Positions 11,718-24,396 of a DNA stretch of 64,000 nt are shown here, piece by piece (position 1 is the first letter of the stretch; each line of letters opens with the position of its first letter). The notes beneath the pieces were generated by a model. The model searched no databases. It saw only the letters and a list, made by a program, of their open reading frames with translations, and was not told the origin of the DNA. Position numbers and translations under genes: made by a program. This DNA comes from Nageia nagi (taxonomy: Eukaryota > Pinophyta), in the NCBI GenBank assembly GCA_050084985.1, contig JBITNC010000001.1, positions 180,978,001 to 181,042,000 on the forward strand, in the 5' to 3' direction.

Positions 11718-12850
11718 ACAAACATGTCCCCACTATTCCTATGACAAGGAATCGACTATTTCCTCTTAAGTTTGGTGAGCAAAGTTCTAATTTTGCAATG
11801 TTGCAATTGATGATAAAAGTTGGCTTTGGCACTTGAGATATGGGCATCTTAACTTTGTATGTTTGAGAATGTTGGTTTCATTTGAGATGGTGGATGGGCT
11901 GCCAAAGGCCCAAGAACACAAAGAAGTATGTGAAGGTTTTGCTTTGGGCAAGCACTCAAGGGCAAGCTTTCCAAGAGGCCAAGCATGGAGAGCCTCCTAT
12001 CCTCTTTAACTGGTGCATAGTGACATTTGTGGTCCTATGCAAACTCCAAGTATTGGTAAACATTTCTATTTCCTTACCTTTATGGACGACTACTCAAGGA
12101 TGTGTTGGATCTATTTTCTAAAAATAAAGGATGAAGCTTTTACATATTTTAAGGATTTTAAGCACTGTGGAAAAACAAAGTGGTTATTGGTTGAAATGTT
12201 TAAGAACAAATAGAGGGGGAGAGTTTTGTAGTAATGAATTTTTGCAATATTGTAAAGATTGGATGTGTTGGATCTATTTTCTAAAAATAAAGGATGAAGC
12301 TTTTACATATTTTAAGGATTTTAAGCACTATGGAAAAACAAAGTGGTTATTGGTTGAAATGTTTAAGAACAAATAGAGGGGGAGAGTTTTGTAGTAATGA
12401 ATTTTTGCAATAATGTAAAGATTGTGGTGTGAGAAGGCAACTCACAGCTGCCTACACACCACAACAAAATGGTGTAATTGAACGTAAGAATAGGACATTG
12501 GCTAATATGGTTAGGAATATGATCCCAATTAAGAAACTAAGCAAACTTCATTGGGCTGAAGCAATTAGGACTGCTGTTTATATATTGAATAGGAGCCCCA
12601 CTTCTAGTTTGGATGGCAAACTCCTTTTGAAGCATGGTATGATAAAAAGCAAATGTAAATTACTTTAAGGTGTTTGGTTGCTTGGGTTATGTGCATGTTG
12701 CAAAAGAGCATAGAAAGTAGTTAGATCCAAAGAGTGAGCCTTTTATATTTATTGGTTATTGTGAAGAAAGCAAAGCATATAGACTTTACAATCCTAAGTC
12801 TCAAAAAGTTGTTGTTTCAAGGGATGTTATTTTTGATGAAGTGGGAGCAT
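11718..12850 (+). pseudogene. Copia element B integrase remnant
   Basis: Reading across frames gives WHLRYGHLNF (first part of the integrase zinc site), CEGFALGKHS, HSDICGPMQ, FMDDYSRMCW, a [10 protein letters not shown] stretch and TPQQNGVIERKNRT, all in Copia integrase order. A 163-bp tandem duplication (12098-12423) repeats part of the catalytic core and there are several frameshifts. The integrase cannot be functional. Confidence 0.88.
12098..12423 (+). repeat. 163-bp tandem duplication inside the integrase of element B
   Basis: Positions 12098-12260 and 12261-12423 are direct copies that differ at about two bases (GCACTGTGG/GCACTATGG and CAATATTG/CAATAATG). The copies are far more alike than the two LTRs of the element, so the duplication arose long after insertion. 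Confidence 0.92.
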
Positions 12851-12868
12851 GGGGTCATTTAAAACTTC

Positions 12869-14499
12869 TTGTTGATGATAGATCCTTTGAAGAAAGTCTT
12901 CAGTTCAGCCAAGCAAGGAAATGTTCAATCTAAAGTACCAAACAATCCACAAAAGCCCATGCAAGTGCAGCCCAAAATTGCTCCAAGTGATGGTGATGCT
13001 TCTCATGATGTTTGTAAGGTAAATGAAGGTAAAATTATGCTTCAAAGCCATACATCTTCTCTAGTGTTAGATACAAATTGTCAAAAAAGATTTGTAAGAA
13101 GTCAAGCACAAGAACTAGACCATGTAGTAAAGAGGCTTCAAAATCAACATTTGTGCGGTGACAAAATGGATGATGAACCCAAGGATGAATTGGCTAGTTT
13201 TGCTTTGATGGCTAGTATTTATTTAGAGCCTTCTTGTTATGAAAATGCAGGCACTAGTGATGTATGGTTGAAGACTATGGAGGAGGCGATGCACTCCATA
13301 AAGAAGAACGATACATGGGAGCTAGTTGAGCTTCCAAAAGGGAAAAAGGTTGTAGGATCTAAATGGGTCTATAAAACCAAGTACAATGTTGATGGGACTA
13401 TTGAGAGGCACAAGGATAGACTTGTGGCCAAGGACTTAACTCAAAGATATGGGATTGACTATGAGGAGACCTTTGCTCTGATGGCTAGACAAGAAACAGT
13501 TAGAATGGTTCTCTCCATTGCAGCTCACAAAGGATGGAAGGTACACCATTTGGATGTTAAGAGTGCATTCTTGGATGGGTACCTTGATGAAGAAGTGTTT
13601 GTGCAACAACCCCAAGGATTTGAGATAAAAGGGTAAAGAGCATCATGTTTATAAGTTGAAGAAGGCCTTGTATGGCCTAAAGCAAGCCCCAAGGGCTTGG
13701 TACTCAAGAATAGATGGGTATTTCCATCAAGATGGGTTCACAAAGAGTAAGAGTGAGCGAACCCTTTACTATAAGCATGAAGGTACTAATGTGTTGCTGG
13801 TTTGCCTTTACGTGGATTGTTTTATTTACATGGGTAGTAAGTCTAAATTGAATGATGCTTTCAAGAGTTACATGATGCAAGAAATTGAAATGAAGGACCT
13901 ATGCCTTATGCACTACTTTCTTGGATTAGAGGTATTTTAAGATGATAGTCAAATTTTTGTTTCTCAAACCAAGTATTATAATGATTTGTTGCACAAGTTT
14001 TGTATGGAGAACTGTACAATTGTTGCTACACCCATAACCCATGGAGAATCACTGAGCAAAGAAGATGGAGCTGCTAGAGTTGATGTGCACACTTATAGGA
14101 GCATGGTGGGAAGTTTGATGTTCCTAACCAACTGAAGGCCTGATATTTGTCATGCTGTTTCACTTGTGTCTAGGTACATGAGTGCCCCTTCAGAGAATCA
14201 TCTAAAGGCAGCGAAGAGAATCTTAAGATATGTAAAAGGAACTCTAAACTTTGGCATCCATTACCTCAAAAACAAAGATGTAAAACTTCTTGGATATAGT
14301 GATTCTGATTGGGGGAATAATATAGATGATATGAAGTCTACTTTAGGGTATTGTTTTAGCCTTGGATCAAGTCTTGTTACTTGGTCTTAAAGAAAGCAAA
14401 CAATTGTTGCACTTTCCTCCACTGAAGAAGAATAGATTGCCATCACAAGTGTTAGTTCCCAAGTCTTGTGGATGAAGAAAGTCCTTGAAAGGATAGGAG
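12869..14499 (+). pseudogene. Copia element B reverse transcriptase and RNase H remnant
   Basis: Carries reverse transcriptase from about 13240 ([42 protein letters not shown]) and RNase H from about 14166 ([16 protein letters not shown]). A single-base frameshift lies near 13636, with stops near 13938, 14133, 14388 and 14433. The active-site box reads YVDC instead of YVDD, so the second catalytic aspartate is gone. The frame is cut at 14499 by the hAT insertion and resumes at 17816. Confidence 0.9.
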
Positions 14500-15022
14500 C
14501 TAAGTTGCAAGAAACTCTGTCCCAAGCCTCGTACCTGTACCGAAAACTTGACGAAACGCGTTTCCTAGGACATTTCCGAAACGTTTCCCGACTTGGAAAC
14601 GTGTTTCCATCGCGTTTCCGACTCTGGACTGGCGTTTCCAGCGGGTGCAAGTTAAAATGACACATTTTTTTTGCATTTTTCCTCCATACAAGTTCGTGGG
14701 TCCCACTTTTAAGTCATTAGAATAAAAAATAAGTAAAATATGAAACCCTAAAAGCAACTATAAGAAAATAGAAAACACTTCATTCATGCATTCTTCACAA
14801 AGCATTGGAGCATTCCCAGCAAGTAGCAAGGAGAGCTTTGGACAGTAGCAAGAAGAGCTTTGGATAGCTAGAAGTGCATTCTCAACAAAGAGGACAGACT
14901 TGTGGGCAACAACAACAAAGGTGTTGGCTGTGTTTTGAGTATTTTACTAATATTGCCATTGTTTTTAATATTTTTCTTCTATTGTTACTGTTATTTTTTC
15001 TTCCACCAGCAGTAAAGGCAAG

Positions 15023-17397
15023 ATGGCTTCTGGTTCTGAGAGTGGTCACTCTCCAACCCCAAGAACACCTCAATCAAACAAACAGAAAGAATATTATCCC
15101 CTTTGGCAGTATGTGACTAAGATAAAAAAAATGTCTGGTGGGGGTTCATGGGAATGGAGGTGCAATCTATGTCAAAATGTGAGGCCCTACAAGGGCTCTT
15201 ACACGAGTAAAGGCTCACATTTTGCAGGTAGGGAAGGGGATTGATGGCTGTCCACATACAAAAACACCAGAAGTGAGGGCCAAGTTCCAAAGTGAGAGTG
15301 ATAATGCTCAAAGGTTGAAAGATCAAAGAAGCAAAATTGGTCAAAGTTCAAATACTCGTTTGGCTGCTAGTGGTGAGCCAAGGATTGGTCCATGAAGCAA
15401 TTAAGAGGAGGGCAACAACTGCTGAAAATGAGATGGCCAATCCTGATTCACAAAATGAAAGCAGATTGTTGAAAATGTTCAACACTCAAGAGAGAGAGGA
15501 AGTAGAGATTAGAGTGGCAAGGGCCCTCTATGCTTGTGGCATCTCCTTTAATGTGCTTCAATCTCCATACTAGCAAGATATGGTGAGGGCAATTAACACA
15601 GCCCCTATAGGTTTTAAAGGGCCAAACTATGAAAAAGTCAGAACTACTTTGCTGGCTAAAGAGAAGAACCTTATTGATGATGTTTTAAAACCTATTCGAA
15701 ACTCATGGAGCAGTTTAGGGGTGTCTATCATTTCAGATGGCTGGACGGATACAAAAAAATGCCATTGATCAATTTCATTATATCATCACTTGCTGGAGCA
15801 ATATTTTTGAAAGCTGAAGATTGTTCTAAAGAGGTAAAAGACATGAACTTTGTTGCTAACATTTTAATTGTTGCTATTGAGCAAGTAGGCCCAAATAGAG
15901 TGGTGCAAGTTATAATAAATAATGCACCTGTTTGCAAAGCAGTTGGAATGATTGTTGAGAGTAGGTACAATTATATTTTTTGGACTCCTTGCATTGTCCA
16001 TAATTTAAATTTGATCTTAGAGGAGATAGAGAATAAAACTTATTGGATTATGGAGGTCATAGCGTAAGTAAGAGATATCATAAAATTTATCACCAACCAT
16101 CACCTATCTTAAGCAATTTTTCGAGAACACTCCAAATTGGAGTTGCTCAAAGTTGCTAAGACAAGATATGCCTCAAACTGCATCATGTTGAGGCGGCTAG
16201 TTCAGGTGAAATCAGCATTGTTAGGTATGGTGGTGGGTCCTACATGGGTTGAGTGGAGACAATTAGATTTAGAGAGGGGAAATGTGGTGTGAAGGGTGTT
16301 GATTGATGAGGATTGGTGGATGAAGGTGGATTTCCTACTGAAATTCACATCACTTGCATTTAAGCTTCTTTGAGAAGCAGACACAGATAAACCTTTCTTG
16401 GGAGAGGTTTATGATGGCATGGATACCATGATTGAGAAAACTTTGGAAATTATCACACAGGAGGCTCCCATGCTTGTCTTTGTTGATTTTGATTTTGTAG
16501 ACCAGGTGAGGTCCATGACCATCAATGTTTCAATAATGCATTATATCAATATTTGCTTAAAAAATTAAAATGTGTCAACAATTTTTTTAAATTTGATGCA
16601 GGTGAGGACCATCATGGTTACAATGTGGAATGGATTTAACACTCCATTGCACATGTTGGCACATGCTCTCACGCCACGCTTTTATGATGAAGAACTCACT
16701 GCTAAAAGCAATGGGAAGAGGAAGGCCCCACACAAGGACAAGGAGGTGGCAAGTGGAGTGAAAAAAGCCTTCCAAAGTTTGTTTCCAGCTCCTCTACAAA
16801 CTAAATTGAGAAATGAATTTGCAGCTTTTGCTGCTGGATTGGAGGAATTTGGAGACATAACAGTTTTGGAGGAGAGGACCACCATGACCCCGATTAAGTG
16901 GTGGACTTGTCATGGGGTTGCAGGTGTATATTTTGTGCTTACTTTTTTGCTTTGTAATATTACTTTATGTAACATTACATAACATTACATAACAACATGC
17001 TCATGCATAGTCTTGTTCTTATGCAGGTGTACATTTGCAAGATGTTGCAATTTGTATTCTATCACAAGTGGCAAGCTCTTCAATAGCTAAAAGAAATTGG
17101 AGCACCTATGGTTTCATTCATAATGTGAAGAGGAACAGGTTGGGATCACAAAAGGTTGAGGATCTTGTATATGTGCATTCAAACCTATGTCTTGTGTCTC
17201 GTAGGGGTGAAGAATATACAAGTGGGCCTCATAAAGAATGGGATGTGGATCTAGAGAACCCAGACTTGGAACTCTCTCTTGCTACTCTTGATATTGGTGG
17301 TAGTGGTGCTAGTAGTATTGGTGCCTCTTATTCCAATGTTCGCACTACTTCTATTGAACAAGCATCTTGTTCTATTTTTGAGGATGAGGATGAGTAA
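15023..17397 (+). pseudogene. hAT transposase (BED finger, DUF659, dimerisation domain), broken
   Basis: Segments in order: a BED-type zinc finger at 15100-15240 (WEWRCNLC with later His), a DUF659/RNase-H-like core at 15580-16067 with the first catalytic box ISDGWTD, a box reading INNAPVCKAVG where family members usually have Asp in place of the second N, and CIVHNLNLILEE. The hAT C-terminal dimerisation region follows at 17035-17397 (ASSSIAKRNWSTY, VKRNRLG, DLVYVHSNL). Probable introns lie at about 16505-16602 and 16925-17026 (GTGAGG...TGCAG and GTGTAT...TGCAG). Stops near 15241, 15392 and 15571 and a frame change near 15764 show it is dead. Confidence 0.88.
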
Positions 17398-17679
17398 TGA
17401 GAATATGTAATTCTAATTGTTGTCTTTAGCGATGTTTTATTTTGTTTCTAGGATATATAGCCTCATGTATAAAGGCTTGTTTTGGATGTAAAGCCTCATC
17501 TATAAAGGCTTATTTTGGATTTTGTTATTTGCATCATGTAATGATCCTAGGGAGTTAATATAATATGCCTACCGTTTGTTCTTCAGAGTTAATATTTTTG
17601 TTGTTTGCATCATGTAATGTGGGAGTTAATATGGGATTTTGGCATTTGATGTATGCATCATTTAATCATCTCTTTTGTG

Positions 17680-17686
<7 letters not shown>

Positions 17687-17711
<25 letters not shown>
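17687..17711. repeat. AT dinucleotide microsatellite
   Basis: An uninterrupted run of about 12 AT units near the right end of the hAT element, next to its GTTTCC subterminal repeats. Confidence 0.9.
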
Positions 17712-17815
17712 CCGTGTTTCCCTGGCGTTTCCATTTTGGAGGGGTCACGTTTCCTGACGTACCCATTTTGGAAACTCGGAAATGTTTCCACGTTTCGTGC
17801 AACTTAGAATAGGAG

Positions 17816-18083
17816 AGAAACAAATTGGCCCAATAACTTTGTTTTGTGACAACCTTAGTGCTATATAGTTGGCCAAAAATCTAGAGCATCACTCCAGGTC
17901 CAAGCATTTTGACATGAAGTACCGCTTCATCAGAGACATGGTGGAGAAGAAGTTTGTTGAGTTGCACGACTTCAAGAGTGAAGACAATGTTGCGAATTTG
18001 TTCACCAAGGGGGTTACCAAATCTCAGTTTGTGAAGCTGATGATCTTCCTGCTCAGTCCCCTCACCTTCAAGGAGGAGAATTC
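17816..18083 (+). pseudogene. C-terminal RNase H of Copia element B, after the hAT insertion
   Basis: Directly after the hAT TSD the Copia frame resumes with TLFCDNLSA, an in-frame TAG near 17868, HSRSKHFDMKYRFIRDMVE and the VANLFTKGVTK tail. It ends in a purine-rich AAGGAGGAGAATTC just before the 3' LTR at 18084, the likely polypurine tract. Confidence 0.9.
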
Positions 18084-18396
18084 TGAAAATTGAGATTAGT
18101 TGGATAGTCAAACCTGCAGTTCATCCGTATTTTGGGCAGTTTCCACTCTTAACATATTTGACTGTATTTTTGGTGTTCGTTTTCCATGTCTTTTAGTGGG
18201 TTTCCTCTTTGTAACTCCTAGGACATATTGTAACAGGTTTTAGTTATTTGTAGTAGGAATTTAGTCAATGTTTTGTGTAACAGTTTTGAAAGTGATAACT
18301 CTCAAGTAGTGCTCAGTTATTAGCCTTCCATGGAGCATCTTTCTGTTATAGATCCATGGCTATATATATTTGTGTAATCTCTCCATGAATAATACA
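18084..18396 (+). repeat. 3' LTR of Copia element B
   Basis: Begins TGAAAATTGAGATTAG after the purine tract and ends near AATAATACA. Compared with 9011-9333 it has scattered substitutions and a roughly 10-bp deletion in the first third. Confidence 0.85.
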
Positions 18397-18401
18397 TGAG
18401 A

Positions 18402-20951
18402 ATATAGTTTACCTTTCTCACAGCTTTGAAATAATGTTATATTCAGTATTGACAAGTATTTAAAAATAAAATTTTGGAAGCTTTGTATCTTTGGTTGATA
18501 GTGGTTTTTCTTGACACAAATTAGGTTCCATGTTTTGCATTAATTTAATCAGATTGCATTTTTTCTGCGACAAAACTAGAATATAATGTAGCAAAATCTT
18601 TTAGCTGATTAGAATGCAAATTATAATATTCTAACAAGCAATGGCTATCATGAGTTGCCTATTCATCACTTGAAGATGAATGTAAGATTTCTACAAACGA
18701 TTTTTGCAGTTTCATCTTCATGTAATTCATTGGACATATTATGTTCTTCATCCAAATATTCTTGCATATGTGGCAGGATGATACTCCCATAAATACCTAG
18801 CTCAGTCAATAACTTATGCTTTCAATATCATCGCAAACGACCACATGAGATATATTACTCCCTTTATTGCTTTGAATCAATCATAGTGCCTATGAAATGA
18901 CTAGAAAAGGTTTTGATTTATAAATTGCTATGTTATCTTTGTGCACCTATCGCTTTGGGCCAATCACATGGTCATAGTGGAATGCAGAAATGATTGGAAA
19001 CATATAAGAATTTCAGGTTTTTCAAACATGGAAAATATCCGAAGGGGCTCAAAAATCATTGCAGGGAGAAAGGAAAATTTCATGTTTTTCGAATTTCGGA
19101 GAACATTGCAGGGCAGACAGATCCATGAAGGATATCATGTTAGTAGATAGAAGGGTTGTGAAGCTAGCAATGTAAACAAACAAACAGAGAAATATGCCCT
19201 TCATCTTCCTATGATCTTCATGGGTTTTTACAAGAGTAGAACATGAGAAAGAAACATGATGATGAGAACAAGTATCTGAGGATCTTCAGTCGTGTAAACT
19301 AAAGAAAATGCTAACTCAACTCACTTTCATTGATATTGCGCTTATGATGCTGACATAAAACATTCAAGGACATTATGCATGACAGATATCCATAAGCATT
19401 AATATTTCCCCCTGAACCTTGAGAAAATGATTGTTGGACCATGTATGTATAAAAGAAAAAAAATCAAAAGAAAAATAAAGCATTGTATCCAGATACAATC
19501 AAGAATCTCAGAAGTCCAAGGGTTATAAATATTGAATGAAATGTAACCCCATGCATAAATTGGGAAAATTTTATGTATAGTTTTCATTTGAAATGTGTTT
19601 TTCGGGGTGGGAGGCAGTTCTCACACATCTGAGTGAAGTAAATGGCCATGCTACCTTAATAAAATGTTCAAAAAAGAGAGCTGGGATTTACGAAAATTTG
19701 AAGATGGCTTGAATGGTAGCAGTTCACTTAAATGGTCTCCCATGTAAGAAATTGTTCCCCTTGTTATTGAGATCAGACTTGAGATGAGTTTAGGAAGTTG
19801 AGCTATTCATATCTCCTTGAATGGCCATAGTGACCGGGCTATGTATGTATAGTAGTATCATCCTGCATTGTATGACCAAGCATTGGTAGTGAGAAGGTTA
19901 ATATGAACAAGTTTTAGTGCATCCAACGTATCTTGTAACTATTAGTCATATTGGTTTGTTGCCTTACGTTTTTATTATGCAATGGAGATGATATAATCCT
20001 TCCACTCATGGTTTCTCTGGCCATTGGTGTCAAAGTGAAGATATGGTTATAAACCTTATTTTTTGAAAATTATACAGTAGGAATTAAGAGCGAACAGAAA
20101 CACATAACAAAAGAAAAATAGACACATCTTTTATGTGGAAAACTTTGCAGTGTGAAAGGAAAAACCCCAAGATGGCAGCTTGAATATTTTATTATCTCTT
20201 GAATTCTCTTACAACATTCAAAGGATAAAAACCCTTTTATAAATGGAAAATGAGCATTCTAGACATTGCATTTTCCAGAAAATGTGTACAAAACTGCATG
20301 TTTTAGAAACTGCGTTCAGTGCCAAAAATATCGACTGGCGTCTCCTCTCTCAAACCTTCGGGAGGCTCCCTAGCCATGCACCAACGCAACAAGTGCTTCA
20401 TTCATCACATGGGGAGCACACCATTGTACACGAATACACCATTGCACCCATGCATCACCAAGCTGAAGAACATCGAAGATTTGGATAATGACTTGACCTC
20501 CTAACATTTTGATGTTAATAATCTAAGATCATTAGTTGTGTTTTACATTTGGATATGCTTATTTTTGGATGCTAAGATTAATGCAAGTATTTACTAATAA
20601 TAGGGCCCATAGTCACAAAATTTACTATCATGGACATGTGTATTAATTCCATTGGAGTAAATTTATTGGTTGATTAAGTGGCATGCATTGATACCTCTTG
20701 AGCATAGTAGTCAAACTTGGACATGGTAAAAAACTTAGCAAGCCATTTGATTTGGCAAAAACTTGACTCCACAAAGAATATATATATAATTTTGAATGGC
20801 ATTTTTAAATTTTATGTGAAATGACAAAATATATTTTTCATATATATATTTTATAAATTTTTTTTTATTTTATTTAAGACAAATTTTAATTTAATTTAAA
20901 AATATAGAATAAGCACCTTGCACACAACTACCTTGGTATGCTCGTGGGAGT
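18402..20951. other. Gene-free stretch between Copia B and Gypsy C
   Basis: I see no conserved protein signal on either strand. The segment around 20080-20240 has the flavour of a Copia LTR end but has no partner in the window. The open frames near 18941 and 20243 lack recognisable domains. Confidence 0.5.
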
Positions 20952-20956
20952 TTTTC

Positions 20957-22138
20957 TGTAAAAGCCTAAATGCAACTTCTCACACAATTAAGCAAATACT
21001 CTTAATCAAGCACCCACATCTAGCCTAGAAGGGCATCAACAAGCATCAAACACCTTAGTATGCCAATGTTAGGGTTAGGGCATGAGATATAAGCAATTAA
21101 AACCTCACAATGCCAACGTCTGGCCATACATACACGTACATGTAAAGATAATCAAATGGTGCCAAAAGACAAGTATGCTCAACACAACAATGAGATCCAA
21201 TAGCCCACAACTTGCATTAATGATGTAGAATGAATACAGATACAATACCAAGCCCAATGGGCTCAATGTTGGCCTCCACGGAACCAACTAGGTCACAATG
21301 AATGTCTCTATTGCTGGACGGATGAAACACTGAATGGGACAACCTTGCTCCCTCATAATCTAAATCCTCTCCATTGAGGGAGCCCTCCTCAAACCTTGGT
21401 GACCAACTGAATGGTAGAAGCTTGACCTTGGAATACCACCACATGGGCTAGGGTGCTACACCAAAGCTGTAGATTAACAAGATCCCTTAGCCTGTCAACC
21501 CTCCTAGATGTTGCACCTAGGGATCTTGCTTGACGTTGCACCAAGACTTATGTGCTTCGGATGGTATGAGTAATATTATCAAATCTGTATATCCAACAAT
21601 AATGCTCTAAGGGCTAATATAGCTTTCTTGGATTTGGATCTCACCTCATGTCATCACCTAATCCTCTCAAACCCCAATGTTGGCACCTAGGAGTCATTCC
21701 CGGCCCAACGTGGATATTTGGGCCTCCCTCATGCTCCACATGGGTCTAAGAATGCATGCATGGGTCAAGGGGGCATGCATGGGCATCTAGGGGGGCAACG
21801 TGGGCGTCATAGGCCAACATTAGAAGTCTTCCCAAGGCTGGCACATGTGTAGAAGTGCTCCCAATCACAATCTTGGGGCCATTAAGTGCTCATCCATACT
21901 CTAAGTGCTAAATAGACCTTGGGATTCCGACAATCATGTTTTGGGATATCCAAGTAACACTCTAATCTCCACTTGGGAAGGAGACATCCCACTTGGGGCT
22001 CACAGTGGGGTCCAACGACCCATTAAGTCTTCTATTCCAAGTACTAATTTAAAAGCACAATTAAATAATTAATTATACAAAAAGGGGGAATTCGTTGGAT
22101 TCCAAAATTAATTACAATTGTACGAGGGGGACGTCACA
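20957..22138 (-). repeat. 3' LTR of Gypsy element C
   Basis: On the minus strand it runs from TGTGACGTCCCCCTCG to GGCTTTTACA. It is rich in repeated 'cccacgttgg'-like words, seen also in the solo LTRs. Confidence 0.93.
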
Positions 22139-22152
22139 AAGCCTCCCCTCTC
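22139..22152 (-). promoter_or_regulatory. Polypurine tract of Gypsy element C
   Basis: GAGAGGGGAGGCTT on the minus strand directly precedes the 3' LTR. Just upstream lies a coding-like tail, LRASNFERGG-like in frame-corrected reading, usual at the end of plant Gypsy polyproteins. Confidence 0.8.
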
Positions 22153-23330
22153 AAAATTGCTTGCCCTCAAGCAATTCAATGCTGGATGTGCAAGTATCTT
22201 TGCTCCTTCCCATGTGGAGTCTTCATTTGGCAAGTCTCTCCATTTGATCAAGTACTCCTGAATCTATCTTGATCTTAGTTGCTTAACTCGAGTCTCCAAC
22301 ACTCTCTCAGGAATCAAAACCAGCCGTCCCTCGGAAGTGTAGTAGATGAAACGTCCTGCTGTCCTATGGCCTTCTTCAAGAGGGATACATGGAAGGTGTT
22401 GTGGATCTTGTTCTCCTTTGGCAGCTCCAACTCATAAGCAGTTTCTTCCACCTTGTGTAGGATCATGTATGGTCCAAAGAATCTAGGCTGCAGCTTCTCT
22501 GCTCTTGAGTGCAGATTGCCGGAATTGCTGCAATATCAAGTACACCATATCTCCTATCTCAAAGGTCCTCTCTGTTCTCTTTTGATCATAATACTTTTTT
22601 TTGATGATTTTGGGCCATTTGTAGGTTCTCTTTCAGACCTCTCATGATGTTTTGATATTCCTACAAGAAGTCCTTAGCTTTTGGGACCTTTCCTTCATCA
22701 AAAATCAAGTCTGGAAATTTAGAGGATCATAACCATACAAAGCTTTGAAAGGAGACATTTTGATGGATATATGATAGGTGGAATTATAGCAATACTCCCT
22801 AACGTGGAGCCACTTGACCCACGTTTACTGCTTCCCGATCACGTAGTGCCTCAAATACCCCTCTTCCCACCTGTTTGTTTGGGGATGGTAACTAGTGCTT
22901 GGGGTGAGATTGGTGCCACTTAATCGGAACAACTCTTGGTAAAACATGCTTATGAACTTGTTGTCCCTGTCACTCACAATCCTCCTAGATAACCCATTCA
23001 ATTTGAAGATCTTCTTAAAGAATAAATCAGCCAACTGTGCTGTGGTACATGTGATAGTATTGACAAAGAAATGTGCAAATTTAGTGAGCCTATCTACTAC
23101 CACAAAGATATAGTTTTTACCTTGCACCTTTGGAAGTCTAGTGATGAAATCCATGGAGATGTCTTCCCATTTCTGCTGTGGAATGGGCAATGGCTGAAGC
23201 AACCCTGCTGGTTTCACATGCTCTTCCTTGTTTTCTTGGCACTGTACGCACTCCCAAACATGCCTCGAAACGTCCTACATCAGCCCCTTCCATGTGAACC
23301 TCTCTCTTACTACCTTATAGGTCTTTGTAA
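22153..23330 (-). pseudogene. Gypsy element C integrase and C-terminal tail, broken
   Basis: The zinc site (GHPGITKTY, CVQCQ) lies at about 23250-23350 and the catalytic core at about 22840-23160 (WEDISMDFITRLP, VVVDRLTKFAHF, VSDRDNKF, TSYHPQTN). The two Asp residues of the core are visible; the canonical GQ/E region after HPQTN is altered (NRWEEGY). The downstream part to 22153 is shattered by stops but retains a chromodomain-like IKWRDLPNEDSTWE. Confidence 0.85.
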
Positions 23331-23424
23331 TACCTGGATGACCTACAAGAGGGATGTTGTGCAAAGCATGTAGCATCTTCTCCTTCATTTCAGAGTTAGG
23401 AGTCAAGAATATTCTATTCCTCTT

Positions 23425-24396
23425 CTAAATCAGCCCTTCCCTAACTATGTGCCTTTTATTCCTCATAGTCCCATCTAAGATGTCTTGAGCAAACTCATCC
23501 TTAGTGTATTCAGCCATTATAATTTTTTTCCAATCAACAGTAATGGAGGAGAGAGAGTAAAAGGATTGGTTTCTAGATAATGCATCAACAACTGTATTCT
23601 TCTTCCCTTTAATGTACTGAATCTCAAAATCAAAGGATTGAAGTTTACTTACACATCTTTTTTGCTTCTCACTCAAATCTGATTGGCTGAGAAAATACTT
23701 CAAGCTATTGTGGTCACTCTTGATGACAAATGGACCGCAAACTAAGTATTGTTTGAACCTCTCCAATGCATGCATGATGGCCAACATCTCCTTCTCATAC
23801 ACGCTGAAATTCTGCTTTGCACTTGACAATTTCCTGCTTTTAAATGCTATTGGCTGCCCCTTTTGCTTGAGTACAGCCCCAACACCAAGCTTGGATGCAT
23901 CACACTCTACAGTAAAAAGGACTGAAAATTTATGAATAGCCAAGCAAGGAAAGGAATACATAACCTTCTTGAGTGTCTCAAAGGCCTCTTGAGCACTCTC
24001 ACTCCAAACAAATGCATCCTTCTTGGTCAATTGTGTTAGGGGGGCAGCCAAGTGGGAGAAGCCACATATGAACCTCCTGTAGTAGTTGCATAATCCCAAA
24101 AACCCTCTTAGCTACGTTAAGGTAGTAGGTGCTGGCCACTCCTGGATAGCTACAATCTTTTGTTCATCCACCTTAACTCTCTCATGGCTGATTATATGAT
24201 CAAGATATAGGATTTCGATCATGCCAAACTCACATTTGGACTACTTGGCATAGATATTTTGTTCCTACACTGTCCTCAAAACGTGGTTGAAATGATGGAG
24301 ATGCTCCTCCCATGTTTTGGTATACACCAAGATGTCATCGAAGAAGACTAGCACGAACTTCCTCAGCTACTCCCTGAAAACCTGATTCATAGCTGA
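23425..24396 (-). pseudogene. Gypsy element C RNase H and end of reverse transcriptase
   Basis: Starts with FFDDILVYTKTWEEHL (the active-site box, FDDI for the usual YxDD) near 24345. RNase H follows at 23425-24099 with TVECDASKLGVGAVL, the SVYEKEMLA box, LVCGPFVIKSDHNSL and VVDALSR. The frame is the same as that of the RT part at 24397-25212, separated only by stops (near 24394, 24361, 24112 and others). The RNase H frame itself is open for 224 codons. Confidence 0.9.

Larger units (their letters stand above)
14500..17807 (+). mobile_element. hAT DNA transposon with degenerate transposase (3.3 kb)
   Basis: Terminal inverted repeats CTAAGTTGCAAGAAAC and, reversed, CTAAGTTGCACGAAAC. The 8-bp TSD is GATAGGAG (14492-14499) and AATAGGAG (17808-17815), one mismatch. 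Both ends carry many GGAAAC/GTTTCC motifs (14550-14645 and 17715-17795), typical hAT subterminal repeats. The interior encodes a BED-finger, DUF659-type transposase with small introns. It landed inside the RNase H of Copia B, whose frame continues on the other side. Confidence 0.93.
9011..18401 (+). mobile_element. Old Copia LTR retrotransposon B with two nested insertions
   Basis: Two LTRs, 9011-9333 and 18084-18396 (ends uncertain by about 5 bp), begin TGAAAATTGAG and differ at roughly a tenth of positions, so the element is much older than A. The internal part reads gag, protease, integrase, reverse transcriptase, RNase H on the plus strand but is broken by many stops and frameshifts. It is interrupted by a solo LTR at 10629-11717 and a hAT transposon at 14500-17807. 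The gag start follows the 5' LTR almost directly, so the leader and primer site are degenerate or lost. I found no clear TSD. Confidence 0.92.

Noticed and set aside
20243-20504. 81-codon frame with His-rich end
   Set aside because: No domain, no conserved neighbour, and a second overlapping frame of the same length.
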